DNA from: Hemicentrotus pulcherrimus
Lineage: Eukaryota; Echinodermata; Echinoidea; Camarodonta; Strongylocentrotidae
Assembly (NCBI GenBank): GCA_003118195.1
Contig: BEXV01000153.1
Coordinates: 252,163 to 316,162, forward strand
Reading direction: 5' to 3'
DNA length: 64,000 bases
Shown here piece by piece: positions 49,466-59,594 of the stretch. The notes under the pieces were generated by a model. It did not search any database. It was not told where the DNA came from and was given only the letters and a program-made list of their open reading frames with translations. Numbering within the stretch: position 1 is the stretch's first letter; each line of letters begins with the position of its first letter. The translations under genes and the position numbers were made by a program.

Positions 49466-49725
49466 TGCCCTTGAGCAAGGCACTTCATTTACATTGCTTC
49501 TCTCCATCCTGGTGTTAATAGCATACCCGGGAGGATGAGAACGTCATTTTGGATTAGCATGTGCACGCCAGTAAAAAGGCGACTAGCAGGAATGCTTCCC
49601 AGGGAGTGGAGAATGTGCACTATAATGTAAGGAATCCTAATTGAAAGAATAATATTTTGGCCCTTCTATCCGTTAAAGGTGAAGTGCTATATAAGAAACT
49701 GGTATTGTTATTATAATTACCTAAT
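49466..49725 (+). mobile_element. SINE body, tRNA head missing
   Basis: 'cccttgagcaaggcactt' opens the body. 'gaatgcttcccagggagtgg' and 'agaatgtgca' match the minus-strand copy at 56775-57150, and 'aagtgctatataagaaa' and 'ttgttattat' form the tail. No A or B box is seen upstream, so the copy is 5'-truncated. Confidence 0.65.
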
Positions 49726-49919
49726 ATTAAATTATTACTATGGAGTTCATCAAACTTGTAGATTAAAAGGAGAAGAAGAGCAATTAGCACAATAAATTCA
49801 CTTGGCTGGAAGATGAGAATATTAATGGATTGTTTATTAAGAAGAAACGCAAGACTCATTGACATATTAAAAGAAGGAAGGACGTAGAGAGAAAGGAAGA
49901 ATATAAAATGGAGGGGGAA

Positions 49920-50345
49920 AGAGATATGTAGATAGAGAAGGATAAACATTAAGGTCGGATGAGTGTGTCTTTTGTTCGGCTTGGTGCTTTAAGATGTTTT
50001 ACGCAAATAAATTGACTTAAAATTGAACATTCAGAGAACTTGCGAACATTTCTTATGGAATTTTCTTTTAAATTTTTAAAAGAACGGATGGCAGAGAGAG
50101 AGAGAAAGAAAACTAACGTACTGTCAACGAAAACAAAAAGATGCGGACTCTAAAGTTGAATTAGTTTTTCAGAAAGAAACAAAAAAGATTGCCATTCATC
50201 GAGAAAATGAGAGGATTTAAGGGGAAAGAAGAAAGAGAAAACGAATAAGTAAATAGATTGAGAGATAGAGAAGAAGAAACAGACACGTAACGATGAGTAG
50301 GTTTGGGGTTTGACTTGGTGCATTAAAAATGTATTACGCAAACAG
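49920..50345. repeat. direct duplication, two copies about 334 bp apart
   Basis: Copy 1 (about 49920-50000) and copy 2 (about 50255-50345) share 'agatagagaag', 'gatgagt', 'cttggtgc', 'ttaa' and 'attacgcaaa' (or 'tttacgcaaa'). 'gatgagt' starts at 49958 and 50292. Purine-rich DNA lies between. Confidence 0.55.
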
Positions 50346-51750
50346 AATGAGACGGAACTGGCACTCCATCAAATATGGCGGGTACGTGTTTTTCCCGGAT
50401 GGGAATTTGAAAGACTCATCGTCTGCCATTCAGAGTAATCAAAGTGCAGTACAACCACCATGGCCTTGGTGATGAGGAGGAGAAAAGAATTAGATTGATA
50501 ATAATATGACAAACGGTTAGGAGATTTCTTTACTATATATATATTCATCTTGTATAAAGCCAACAAGCACAAAGCGCTTTTCCTCATCCTCGATTTCATA
50601 GACTTCAAATAGATTTCCGTTATAGTTTAATATTCTTGAGAGGAAATTTAGTTTCTTGAACAAACTTTGTCCTGGTTGAAAAGTGGAAAAATACTTCTGA
50701 TGGTGTTAGATATATCAGGAAAAGAAAAGAAACATGTCAAATTGATTAGAAAGTCAAGATTACCATTAGCTCTGCTATACTCTCCCTCTCCATCTTTCCC
50801 TACCCCTCCTTCCTTCTAACCCATCCATCTTTTCCTCTCCGTCCATCTACCAGTCTACGTGCCCACACTTCATAGAAACTACATATGATTGATTGAGCAA
50901 GTAGTTCTCCTTTCGTGGATCTTTGTATACAAATCGAATGAAAACATTTTTACAATCTACTTTTTTCCCCTTTTCAAAGGATATGGTATAGTATTTTTTT
51001 AAATGCTACAGGAGAGGGGAAAAAAGGTTAAACCTTTAATGTTGCACTTAAAATGAGATGGTATTCTTTATGCAGCTAGATTTTGCATCTTAGTTTAGGT
51101 CTATTCACTGACAACTTTTGACTGATCGCAGCCCGAAATTCGCACAATAAACACACTGGAATTCTGTAACTATATCCATCTATCAATCTTTTTTGAAATA
51201 ATGAAATGAAAAATTCGAGAATACTGGACAGATATTTCGGCTATTCTAAATAGAAAATTTCGCAATGGGAGGTACCTATAAAATCAACACGCCCACCCAA
51301 AACCGGCTGTATTTCCATTTCGCAAAGTAACACTTGTGACCTCCTTAAGCCTTCCAAAACCTTATCCATTTCAAGTGTCCCCCATTCAATAATAGGATTT
51401 GTTATGAATTCGAATTGACACCCGACTTAGTTGATATTAAAAAAAAAAAAAAAATTGCTTGGGGTGATGTGAAACAGTATTAAGTTACGAATCAGGAACG
51501 GAGATTGTAAATTTTCATTCAGACATGCCTTCGGGTGGCATTGACGTACTTTGGTAAAACGTCAACTGTCGATCAACATCGTCCACAGGTGCGCAAAAAG
51601 CAACAACAAATGTATTGGAAATAGTTTAACGTTGCAATTGATTACATAATCTTTAAATAATTTTGCACTTGAATGAGCAACGCATGAGTTTTCAAAGGCG
51701 GTATAATACAAAGTCGACAGTTTCCATCTCCCATCGTCCTCTATCGTTTT
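50346..51750. other. gene-free stretch, nothing recognised
   Basis: AT-rich DNA with no gene or element ends seen. Confidence 0.4.
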
Positions 51751-51756
51751 CAATGC

Positions 51757-52053
51757 TCGCTCTCTATCTCTCTCTCTCTCTCTCTCCAGTGAAAAAAATA
51801 CACGGGGGCTTGGGGCGAATTTGCCCCCGAAATGCCCAAAAGAGCCCCCGAAAATCAGAAAAGAGCCCCCATAAATTTGCATAGAGTTCAATGCAAAACA
51901 TATTTTAGAGTGTTATTTTTATGCAAGCAAGCTTGAAAAGTAGCCCTCGAAAAATATATATTATTTTTTCCCTGTCTCTCTCTCTCTCTCTCTTTCTCTT
52001 CATATCTCCCTCTCTGTTTCTCTCTCTCTCTCTCTCTCTCTCTCCCTCTCTCA
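51757..52053. repeat. two (CT)n tracts around a GCCCCC-rich segment
   Basis: CT tracts at 51764-51786 and 51975-52053 bracket DNA with repeated 'agagccccc' (51840, 51862) and 'tgcccccga'. The bracketed part may be a small repeat that arrived with its microsatellite ends. Confidence 0.7.
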
Positions 52054-52478
52054 TTCGTTGGTAAATTAAACCATATCAGTGGGTCGACTGTAAGCTCACA
52101 ATGGAATGAAACCTCTACACCCGAGAGCCCGATGATCCCATTTAATCCTGATAAAGGCTAATCATTCTGACATATCAATATTCCCACTCCAAGCCCATGC
52201 CACTTGATGACACCATCCTATACAAATAGATAAACGTGACGGTAATAGATTATGAATGTGATTCCCTTTTGCCTTTTTTTGTCGCAAGCCCTTTCGTTTT
52301 ATGAAAGGGCGAAAGAGGGGGGGGGGTGCAAAAGATTACTATTTGTATCAAGCTGGTATGAATGAAGTATCAATCATAATACTTCCATGTTGGGCCTCCA
52401 TGAATCTATCAGATAATGTCCACCTGATGTACGAACTAAGACTTTTTCGGGACAATACCACTCCTATCATTTTGATGA

Positions 52479-52479
<1 letters not shown>

Positions 52480-52509
<30 letters not shown>

Positions 52510-52511
52510 TA
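52480..52511. repeat. (TA)n tract at the 3' side of the LINE
   Basis: TA units interrupted once by G (ATGTAT at 52489-52494). The same ATGTATATATATATAT string recurs at 54933-54948 on the other side of the element. Confidence 0.85.
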
Positions 52512-52540
52512 TTTTTCCATATTTTTCCCTCCACAGGGAT

Positions 52541-52546
52541 TTTATT
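52541..52546 (-). promoter_or_regulatory. LINE polyadenylation-type signal AATAAA
   Basis: TTTATT on the + strand, about 30 bases from the 3' end of the LINE. It sits within 'atcaataaaatccctg' on the minus strand. Confidence 0.6.
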
Positions 52547-52729
52547 GATTTTCATTTGAAACAAATTAACAAATATATATTCAAGGTAATTTACATTTAT
52601 AACATAAATAAAATTGGCTCTACAAGATACAAGTACTGTTGAACTGTTGAGTTAACAGAAAACTAACAAATCAATAATTCATTTCTGACACTCATGGACA
52701 GAAAAAACATATACAGAAGAAATATCATT

Positions 52730-54895
52730 TTAAGTAAACAAATTCCTGAATTGAAACCATTTTCTTGTGAATTTATTATTTCTACAAGTCGAATTTGCAA
52801 TATACTTTTCGTTTTTGAAATAAGTTATAATCGAAATTCTAATATTATCAAAAACGGGCAACTGTTTCTGTATTTTGCAAGTATACACCATCTGTCGCAC
52901 AACAATTAGTATACAATTTAATGCATAATTATTTGAACCTTTTAAACCAAATAATTTGTCTTGTAATGAAAATGTTAATTGACTTCCGGTTCCAGTATTA
53001 ATCCAGTTTTCTAACCTACCCCAAATATGTTTAACATGTGTACAATCACATAGCAGATGTATAACTGTTTCAATCTGTTCATTACAAAATGTACATTCTT
53101 TTCTTGGGACTAAATTCATTTTAAACAGTAGATCGTTAGTATATAATATGCGTTGCAAAACTTTAAACTGAAACCATCGTAAGCCCACATCAATGGTACA
53201 ATTAAATCCAATAGAACAATATGTTTCCCAACTCTTATCATTCAGGTCGAAAATGCATTTCCATTTAAGAAAACTTTTACATAATCCTTTTCTTCTCTTT
53301 AATAAAATTGCATAGATGTGTGAACATCCTTTAATACGTTTCATAACAAATGCCATTGTATCTGGAAAAAGTGGTTGTGGCATCTTGTTAAAAATAGTAC
53401 AATTGTTGAACCCTTGTCTAATTGCATCGCATAATCCACGGTAAAAAAGAAAATTTATTTGAATATCATACTTTTCTTGGAAGTGTTCCAGAGAGAAAAA
53501 AACACCATTTGTATCTAAAATATCATTGACAAAACGAATTCCCTTTTGACACAATTTTTTATTATATATTGAGCTATTGCCTATTCTAATGTAATCATTA
53601 TTCCATAAGGGTTGGCAAGAAATGTTATCAGAATGCATGGACAAGAGCGTACTATAGGCCATGAACATATCTTTCCAAAAAAGGTTCTTTGTTTTACCCG
53701 CCAGTTCCCGAAAATAATTGTTTCCCATATATAATTTTAAATCTTGCACTTCAGGCAAAAAAGATTGCAAAAGACAGAGGATATTGCTATCTATTGATCC
53801 AATTACTAATCTCTTAATCCAGGAAATTTTTAATGATTGGCAATGTGTGTATATATCTATCATTTTAACCCCTCCGTTTGAGTAACTTTGTGACATTTGA
53901 TTTCTACTTATTTTATCAGGTTTCTCCCCCCATATAAATCTATAAAAGTGAGCATTTATATCTTTCAAAAGATTTTCACCAGGATTAGGGAGGGACAAAA
54001 AAAGGTAGTTTAATTTAGATACCAACAATGACTTGACGACAGTGATTCTTCCAAGAACAGTTAAGTATCGCCTTAACCACGATGTCATTTGACTTTTGAT
54101 TTCTTTAAATTTTTCATTATAATTGTGAATTATCAATTTGGGCAAATCCGTACAAAAGTCTATACCTAAATATCTGAAATAATCATCAAACACCCAATTT
54201 AGATTTCTATTCAAAAGAACACCATCCTTCTTGTTTTTAAATCCTCCAATCCAAATTGCATGTGTCTTCTGTATATTAACTTTTAAACCAGACATTGCAT
54301 TGTATTTATCTAAAATGTTTAATGCACTGTTTAATTCCATTACTGACCCGTTCAATGTGAGAAGAGTATCATCTGCATATTGAATTATTTTAAGTTGTCT
54401 ACCAGGCAAGCTCAAACCAACAATGGAATCGGAATTTCTAAACAAAAGACCTAGTATTTCGGCGCATAATAAAAAGATAAGAGCTGACATAGGATCTCCT
54501 TGACGACATCCTCGTTCAATTGAAAATCTTGGAGACAGGTGTCCATTGATTAATACACAGGATTGAGCATTTTCATAGAATACATTAACCCATTTTACAA
54601 TAGAGGGACCAAACTTAAAAAAGTGAAATACTTTTCTAATAAAATCATGAGAAATAGAATCAAATGCTTTTTCAAAATCTATAAGCAGCAATAAACCAGG
54701 AATGTCATTGATATCAGTATACAATAACAAATCATATAACAAACGGATATTCTCTCCAATGAAGCGCCCTGACATAAAGCCTTTCTGATTTTCATGTATG
54801 AGAAAAGGAAGTACGTTTTTTAATCTGTTTGCTATACAAGCGGAACCTAATTTATACACCACGTTCAATAAAGATATGGGTCTCCAATTTTTCAA
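52730..54895 (-). CDS. LINE reverse transcriptase, 5'-truncated ORF2-type protein (721 codons open)
   Basis: This is the polymerase of a non-LTR retrotransposon, which copies its RNA into a nicked target. Numbering from position 54895: KNWRPISLLN (2-11), the finger motif QKGFMSGRFIGENIRLLYD (37-55), the first catalytic aspartate in LIDFEKAFD (Asp73), the GCRQGDPMS loop (129-137), the active-site YADD (173-176, Asp175 and Asp176), then thumb and C-terminal domain. A zinc knuckle CTFC...H...C uses Cys601, Cys604, His613 and Cys618. All catalytic residues are present and no stop or frameshift occurs. Position 54895 is a TTG (Leu), not a real start. The frame continues upstream through ISLIPKGKKDRHY to about 54932, then reads host DNA to a stop near 54980. 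The N-terminal endonuclease is missing. The motif style fits the L1/Tx1 group; clade assignment is by eye. Confidence 0.93.
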   Translation of the reverse strand: MKNWRPISLLNVVYKLGSACIANRLKNVLPFLIHENQKGFMSGRFIGENIRLLYDLLLYTDINDIPGLLLLIDFEKAFDSISHDFIRKVFHFFKFGPSIVKWVNVFYENAQSCVLINGHLSPRFSIERGCRQGDPMSALIFLLCAEILGLLFRNSDSIVGLSLPGRQLKIIQYADDTLLTLNGSVMELNSALNILDKYNAMSGLKVNIQKTHAIWIGGFKNKKDGVLLNRNLNWVFDDYFRYLGIDFCTDLPKLIIHNYNEKFKEIKSQMTSWLRRYLTVLGRITVVKSLLVSKLNYLFLSLPNPGENLLKDINAHFYRFIWGEKPDKISRNQMSQSYSNGGVKMIDIYTHCQSLKISWIKRLVIGSIDSNILCLLQSFLPEVQDLKLYMGNNYFRELAGKTKNLFWKDMFMAYSTLLSMHSDNISCQPLWNNDYIRIGNSSIYNKKLCQKGIRFVNDILDTNGVFFSLEHFQEKYDIQINFLFYRGLCDAIRQGFNNCTIFNKMPQPLFPDTMAFVMKRIKGCSHIYAILLKRRKGLCKSFLKWKCIFDLNDKSWETYCSIGFNCTIDVGLRWFQFKVLQRILYTNDLLFKMNLVPRKECTFCNEQIETVIHLLCDCTHVKHIWGRLENWINTGTGSQLTFSLQDKLFGLKGSNNYALNCILIVVRQMVYTCKIQKQLPVFDNIRISIITYFKNEKYIANSTCRNNKFTRKWFQFRNLFT

Positions 54896-54989
54896 ATAAT
54901 GTCTATCTTTTTTTCCTTTGGGAATTAGAGAGATGTATATATATATATTAATGCAAAGATAAAAATGAAAGCAACACTTTCAATCTGAA

Positions 54990-55090
54990 ATTGATATCTT
55001 TCTGCTTGACTCACACACTTGGTAACAAGTTATGAGTAGATGTACAATGTAAATATGGGATGAACATATTTCCGCTACAACAACGCTTGC
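54990..55090. repeat. dispersed repeat copy 1 (partner at 59480-59590)
   Basis: Shares 'gactcac', 'cttggtaaca', 'gttatgag', 'agatgtacaat', 'aatatggg' and 'tgaacat' with 59480-59590. It begins about 40 bp outside the LINE. Confidence 0.65.
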
Positions 55091-55094
55091 GATG

Positions 55095-56228
55095 ACGATA
55101 ACATGACCTAATTGGGTATGAATGTAATGCTTTAGAATACATAATGAGGATACAATGACCCCAACCATCCCTCTCCAAATCATGCAAATTGCATTTACCA
55201 ATCTTGTATGTTATTGACCTTGGTTTGGATAAGAGCACAGAAAAATATCAACGTTAAAAATGCCAGCAGGAAATATTAAACGGTAATGCTGTGACATGAA
55301 TTTCCAGAATCTATTCATTTCGCAAATATCAATTAATTTACTATTTACCATGAGCAGAGAAAGAGTGACCCACATATTCCACGGACAACACGTACGTTAA
55401 TCTTATTAATTACCGGGATTCCATATTGCATCCTTCAAATTACATCGCCAGGGGAACCTTATGTATAGATTGGTGAAAAGGCTTGCAGAAAGGATCATTT
55501 CATTTGGGAATGAACGATTTCTAGATTGATAGACTCAAAGTATAATTGTATTGGTGTTAAGCACAAGGTTGAACTAAGTAACTATTTGACTTTGATGACG
55601 TTCAAACACTCGACAGAGTTGCCATGTTTTTTACCATTTGAAGTCAACTGGAAAACTGGAAATGTTGAGGTCATTCAGAACTAGATAGGTTAAGTTTTAT
55701 TTAGCGTAAAGCAGTTTAAGAGAAATGATTAAACTTTACATTATTAAAAAAATGCTGCATAAATCGCTGTGCTTGTCATATACCTGCTCATCTTCATTGT
55801 GTTCATTTGAAAGGAAATGTTGTTTATAGTGGGAACAATTTATTATTACATACAACAAGTTCAAGTAAAGCTTGGATATAATATCGCATTATTGCAATGG
55901 AAATTGAATCATAATGTACATGTAAAAGGTGCTATGTACCACAATATTTTTTTGGTCATTTTATATGTTTGAAATGAGATTGATTATTGAGGAAAATTAA
56001 TTGAACTTATCAAAAAATATTTCGCAGTTTAAGCTCAAGCTTAAATACAGTATTGCATTATCAAATACAGACTGAAACAGAGAAGTTTTATACCTAACAT
56101 ATTCATGTCCAATGTAAGCTTATTTAGTGTCTGAATAGTATAGAAGACTGTATCAAGTGAAATTCAAAGAAGAACTCAAAGTCTTTACATAGAAGACCTA
56201 TCCATCTATTCAAGTCTACAATCGCTTC
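55095..56228. other. gene-free stretch, nothing recognised
   Basis: AT-rich DNA with no gene or repeat partner identified. Confidence 0.4.
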
Positions 56229-56774
56229 TTAAAGGTACTATGTCCCTTTCGCAGCGGAGCCAACGTTAAATTCTGTAGAACTTTGCAGGAATTATCAATA
56301 TGTCATGTTTGTCCAATCTGTGAAATTTAGACATTAGCAGTGTCCTAGTATTCAAATTAACCCGTTAAAATTCTAGATTTCCCTGTCAGACACTATTGAG
56401 AAAATGACTGACATCTTTATTGCGTTGGTTATAACATACATAAAATGAACTGTACATGAGTATTTGTCTACATCAATAACCCACTATACTTGTAATGGCC
56501 AAAATTAAAGTGATTGAATTTTTGTGCACACAATATATGCACATTCTCCACTCCCTGGACCATTCGGTAACAGGGTCTGGAAATCAAAGTATTACTTATG
56601 CGATGGCAATCACTTAAGTCGATTCGACATTTAATGGTCGTTATTTTCCCGCTTAAAGCCATTTCCAAGCCCTTTCGCTGTGAGGGAAGTTCTAAATGAG
56701 TATTGTCTTTCAAATGCCGTTGGAATTTAAACTTTTCATTTTCTTGGCTTGGAAATGAGACATAGTACCTTTAA
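56229..56774. mobile_element. 546-bp TTAA-bounded MITE with SINE sequence inside
   Basis: TTAAAGGTACTATGTC (56229-56244) is mirrored exactly at the right end (GACATAGTACCTTTAA, 56759-56774), a 16-bp perfect terminal repeat including TTAA. Just inside the right end, 'catttccaagcc' recurs inverted at 56660-56671 and 56741-56753. There is no transposase frame. Positions 56525-56562 match the SINE body beside it. TTAA ends suggest a TTAA-targeting (piggyBac-like) mechanism, but the terminal bases AGGTAC are not the usual piggyBac CCC, so the family is open. Confidence 0.6.
56525..56562 (-). repeat. SINE body fragment inside the MITE
   Basis: 'gcacattctccactccctgg' and the preceding 'cacacaatatat' match 56888-56920 of the adjoining SINE almost exactly, in the same orientation. 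Confidence 0.65.
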
Positions 56775-57150
56775 TGATAATAATAATGATAACTCTTTCT
56801 TATATGGCGCTTTTCAGGAGGGCCCTATCAAAGCGCCTTACAGATATATATACTATTACCCTGGTCGTCGGATTCAAGGCTTACCCGCACACAATGTATG
56901 CACATTCTCCACTCCCTGGGGAGCATTCCAGCCAGGCGTCATTTTTACAAGCGCACACTTGCTAATCTAAGCACATTAGCTTTCGCATCCTACCAGGTAC
57001 CCATTTAACACCTGGGTGGAGAGTGGCAAATGTATATCAATGTCTTGCCAAAGGACATTAGTGCCGCGATGGGACTTGAACCGCGGACCTTGTGATCCAC
57101 AGTCCGGTGACATATCCACTCGTCCACGACACCTCTACGTCCACGACACC
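56775..57150 (-). mobile_element. near full-length tRNA-derived SINE
   Basis: Minus-strand order: head from about 57150, A box TGGACGAGTGG (57116-57126), B box GGTTCAAGTCC (57072-57082, one change from consensus), 'cctttggcaagacattgata', 'gccactctccacccagg', 'aaatgggtacctgg', 'ccagggagtggagaatgtgc', 'gcgctttgatagggc', 'gcgccatataagaa', and a tail of TTATCATTATTATT. The head carries a 17-bp tandem duplication (57121-57137 and from 57138). It abuts the right TTAA of the MITE at 56229-56774. 'acctttaa' occurs on both sides (56767 and about 57148) and could be a target duplication. This is the best reference copy in the window. It is transcribed, if at all, by RNA polymerase III and depends on a LINE for movement. 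Confidence 0.85.
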
Positions 57151-57159
57151 TTTAAAGCA

Positions 57160-58325
57160 ATGTCATGTCGAACATCTTTGAAGTACAGTTGTCACAATAC
57201 AATTTCGATTGAACACCTCACATCACCACACCTTACCCGTAGCCTTAGGGTAGATTGAATGCTGCATCATCCCCATGCACAGCCATGTTCCCTTTACAGC
57301 CCAGGAGAATCAGGATACTTTTCTTGCAATTTTCGGTTTAATTCATTGAGTAGAAAAACCCAAATCGTTTCATAATATCGTCTATATTCGTGTGCAGCGG
57401 GAAATTGAATAACTTTAGTAAAATTGTCCTACAAATATCTCGTTCATAACGGATTTTTGCTAATAGTATTAACAAAGTTAAAGAACATTGAAACTATCGC
57501 CTTCAACAATATTGTCACCTTGGAAAGTGGCCATTTTTGTGCTACCTGTATTCTGGATTAATCTAATCTATTTTGAGGGGGGAAATTATCGCAATGAAAG
57601 CGAAACTAGAAAATGCCATATCATACATGCTTCGGAAATATTGTTTAAGGGGGCGAAAAGAAGAAGTATGCCTAACATGGCTACCACTCACTGATAAGCA
57701 TAATATTGACCGATTAAATCTGGATTTCGCGCACGTGTCTATAAAGTAAATTCCATCGGAGCCCCTGAGGTTGACAATTTGCGGGGATTCCGATGAAAAT
57801 AGAATGACTGATTTCTCATGGACTGACAATTACGTGACTGTGGCGAAGACTACAATATTACTAGGGGTATCTTCTTAATGAGGTACAAATGAAAAGCACA
57901 ATTTACCAAGTTATGGCTGTCTGTTGACAGAGGATTTCTACTTGTCACTTTGGATTTTCTTGATTATCGTTATCGTTATGATTCCTTTCCAAAGCACTAC
58001 CCTCTATTAAGACCAATAATCAAAAAGATACCGATGACTCCTAAAATGCCTAACGGAGAATGTGACGATGATAAAAAAAAAAGTGATTTAATTGGTTTTA
58101 AATGATTATTAACAATACTGTTTCTACTTGTTCATTTTGATTTAAGGTCTTTTAGATTAGACATAACAAATATAATGAGACTATAGGTTTAGTACATTTG
58201 TTTAAAATTGAATTATACCGAATATGTGCGTTGTTTAAAATGTGGGATTATTTTCATATCTTCTGTTGGATGGGCGATAAATCTGAGTTAAAAAATTATA
58301 GCGATAACATTGGCAACGAAAATCA
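57160..58325. other. gene-free stretch, nothing recognised
   Basis: AT-rich DNA between two SINEs with no gene seen. Confidence 0.4.
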
Positions 58326-58329
58326 TAAA

Positions 58330-58650
58330 TAATCCTGAGGCGCTTAAAACTGCTTTACGTTGTAATTACGCCGGCCACTGGATTGAAGCGCTAATCCGCA
58401 CTTTTATTGGACACGCTCCGCTCCTTGGGGAGTAGTATTCTGGCCAGGCGCCATTTTGCAAACGCGCACACGTGCCGATTCACCCACATTAACGTTCGCC
58501 CTCTACCGGGTACCCATTTAAGACTTGTATGGAGAGTGGCAACCGAGGAATAATGTCTTGCCAAAAGACTTGAGTGCCACGGCAGAACTTAAACCGCGAA
58601 CCATATAATCAAAAGTCCGAAGAATTATCGGCTAGACCACCATTCCTAAT
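58330..58650 (-). mobile_element. old tRNA-derived SINE
   Basis: Same family and orientation as 56775-57150 but diverged. The A box is TGGTCTAGCCG (58629-58639) and the B box GGTTTAAGTTC (58585-58595, two changes), followed by 'cttttggcaagacatta', 'ttgccactctccata', 'taaatgggtacccggtag' and 'ctccccaaggagcgga'. The tail is worn ('aagcagttttaagcgcct'). The B-box changes suggest it is no longer transcribed. Confidence 0.8.
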
Positions 58651-58654
58651 TGAC

Positions 58655-59475
58655 AATTTTAATAGTAAACGCCCTTGTGGCTCCAGCGAAACGGTTCGCT
58701 TCGGGTCCATTCCATATTGATACACACGTACGTCCTTACGCTGTCACCCCACCCCACCCCTCCCTAATTTGCACTCGGATCTTTCGGACTACCTGTCCAT
58801 GTGGACCCATAAGACACACAATTAAACCGACATGTCCGTTCTGTAGACTATGCGATGAGCGTGGGCCTAATACCTAACCGACTTAAAGGGCATCTACCCC
58901 AGCCTCACCAGTCACTGCTTGGACGCTTGGGCGACCAAACGTACAAGTGATTTTCTGAGCCGTGGCTAGAACACACAGATTATGTCAAAGGCGACACCAT
59001 ATCATATCATAAGCCAGTCAAGTGGGGAGTGAACATGAGCGTCACGTGATACACAGGTCCCACCCCCTCCCATGCACACGTGTGTGGAAAAGTAGGACGA
59101 AATGCCAATCCCCCCTCTCCCACACCCCTCCCCCTGCCCCCGACATACGCAATTTTTTTTTCTGTAGGAACGTAGGGCGTGAAACCTGAAAATATCCCTC
59201 CCCAACTCACCCCCATCCAAATCCCACAGATAGGAGAATAGGATTTATTACCAAGTCCTCAACCTCACGACATCCCGCCTCCCCCCTCACATTAATTTGT
59301 TCTTCTTTAAAAAAACATTTTTTTTAAGGAGAGTAGGAGATGATACCAAGTACCACCTCTTGTTTGAAACTAATGCGCAATTCCGGAATGCTATGTTGAG
59401 GGGGAGATTGCTCTCACCAACATCGTACTCACAGGAAATGTCAGGAAAAATCAAAGAACCTGTCTCCGTCTCCCT
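58655..59475. other. gene-free stretch with C-rich patches
   Basis: Runs such as 'ccaccccacccctccc' (about 58748) and 'cccctctcccacacccc' (about 59111) stand out; no gene was seen. Confidence 0.4.
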
Positions 59476-59479
59476 CAGC

Positions 59480-59590
59480 CATTCTTCTTGCACGTTGACT
59501 CACGCCCTTGGTAACAGGTTATGAGAAGATGTACAATTTGAATATGGGGTGAACATTTAATGACTGGATCGGTAACAGGCTTTGGGACAA
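59480..59590. repeat. dispersed repeat copy 2
   Basis: Partner of 54990-55090. The similarity fades after 'ggtgaacat'. Confidence 0.65.
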
Positions 59591-59594
59591 CGTA

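Larger units (their letters stand above)
52512..54932 (-). mobile_element. 5'-truncated L1/Tx1-like LINE inserted in a (TA)n tract
   Basis: On the minus strand the element runs from inside its reverse transcriptase frame, through about 190 bases of 3' UTR after the stop, to a polyadenylation-type AATAAA (52541-52546) and an A-rich end. It has no ORF1 or endonuclease part, as expected from incomplete reverse transcription. Both flanks carry ATGTATATATATATAT, a likely 16-bp target duplication. The shared internal G makes this better than chance TA overlap. The open frame suggests a young insertion. Confidence 0.85.
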
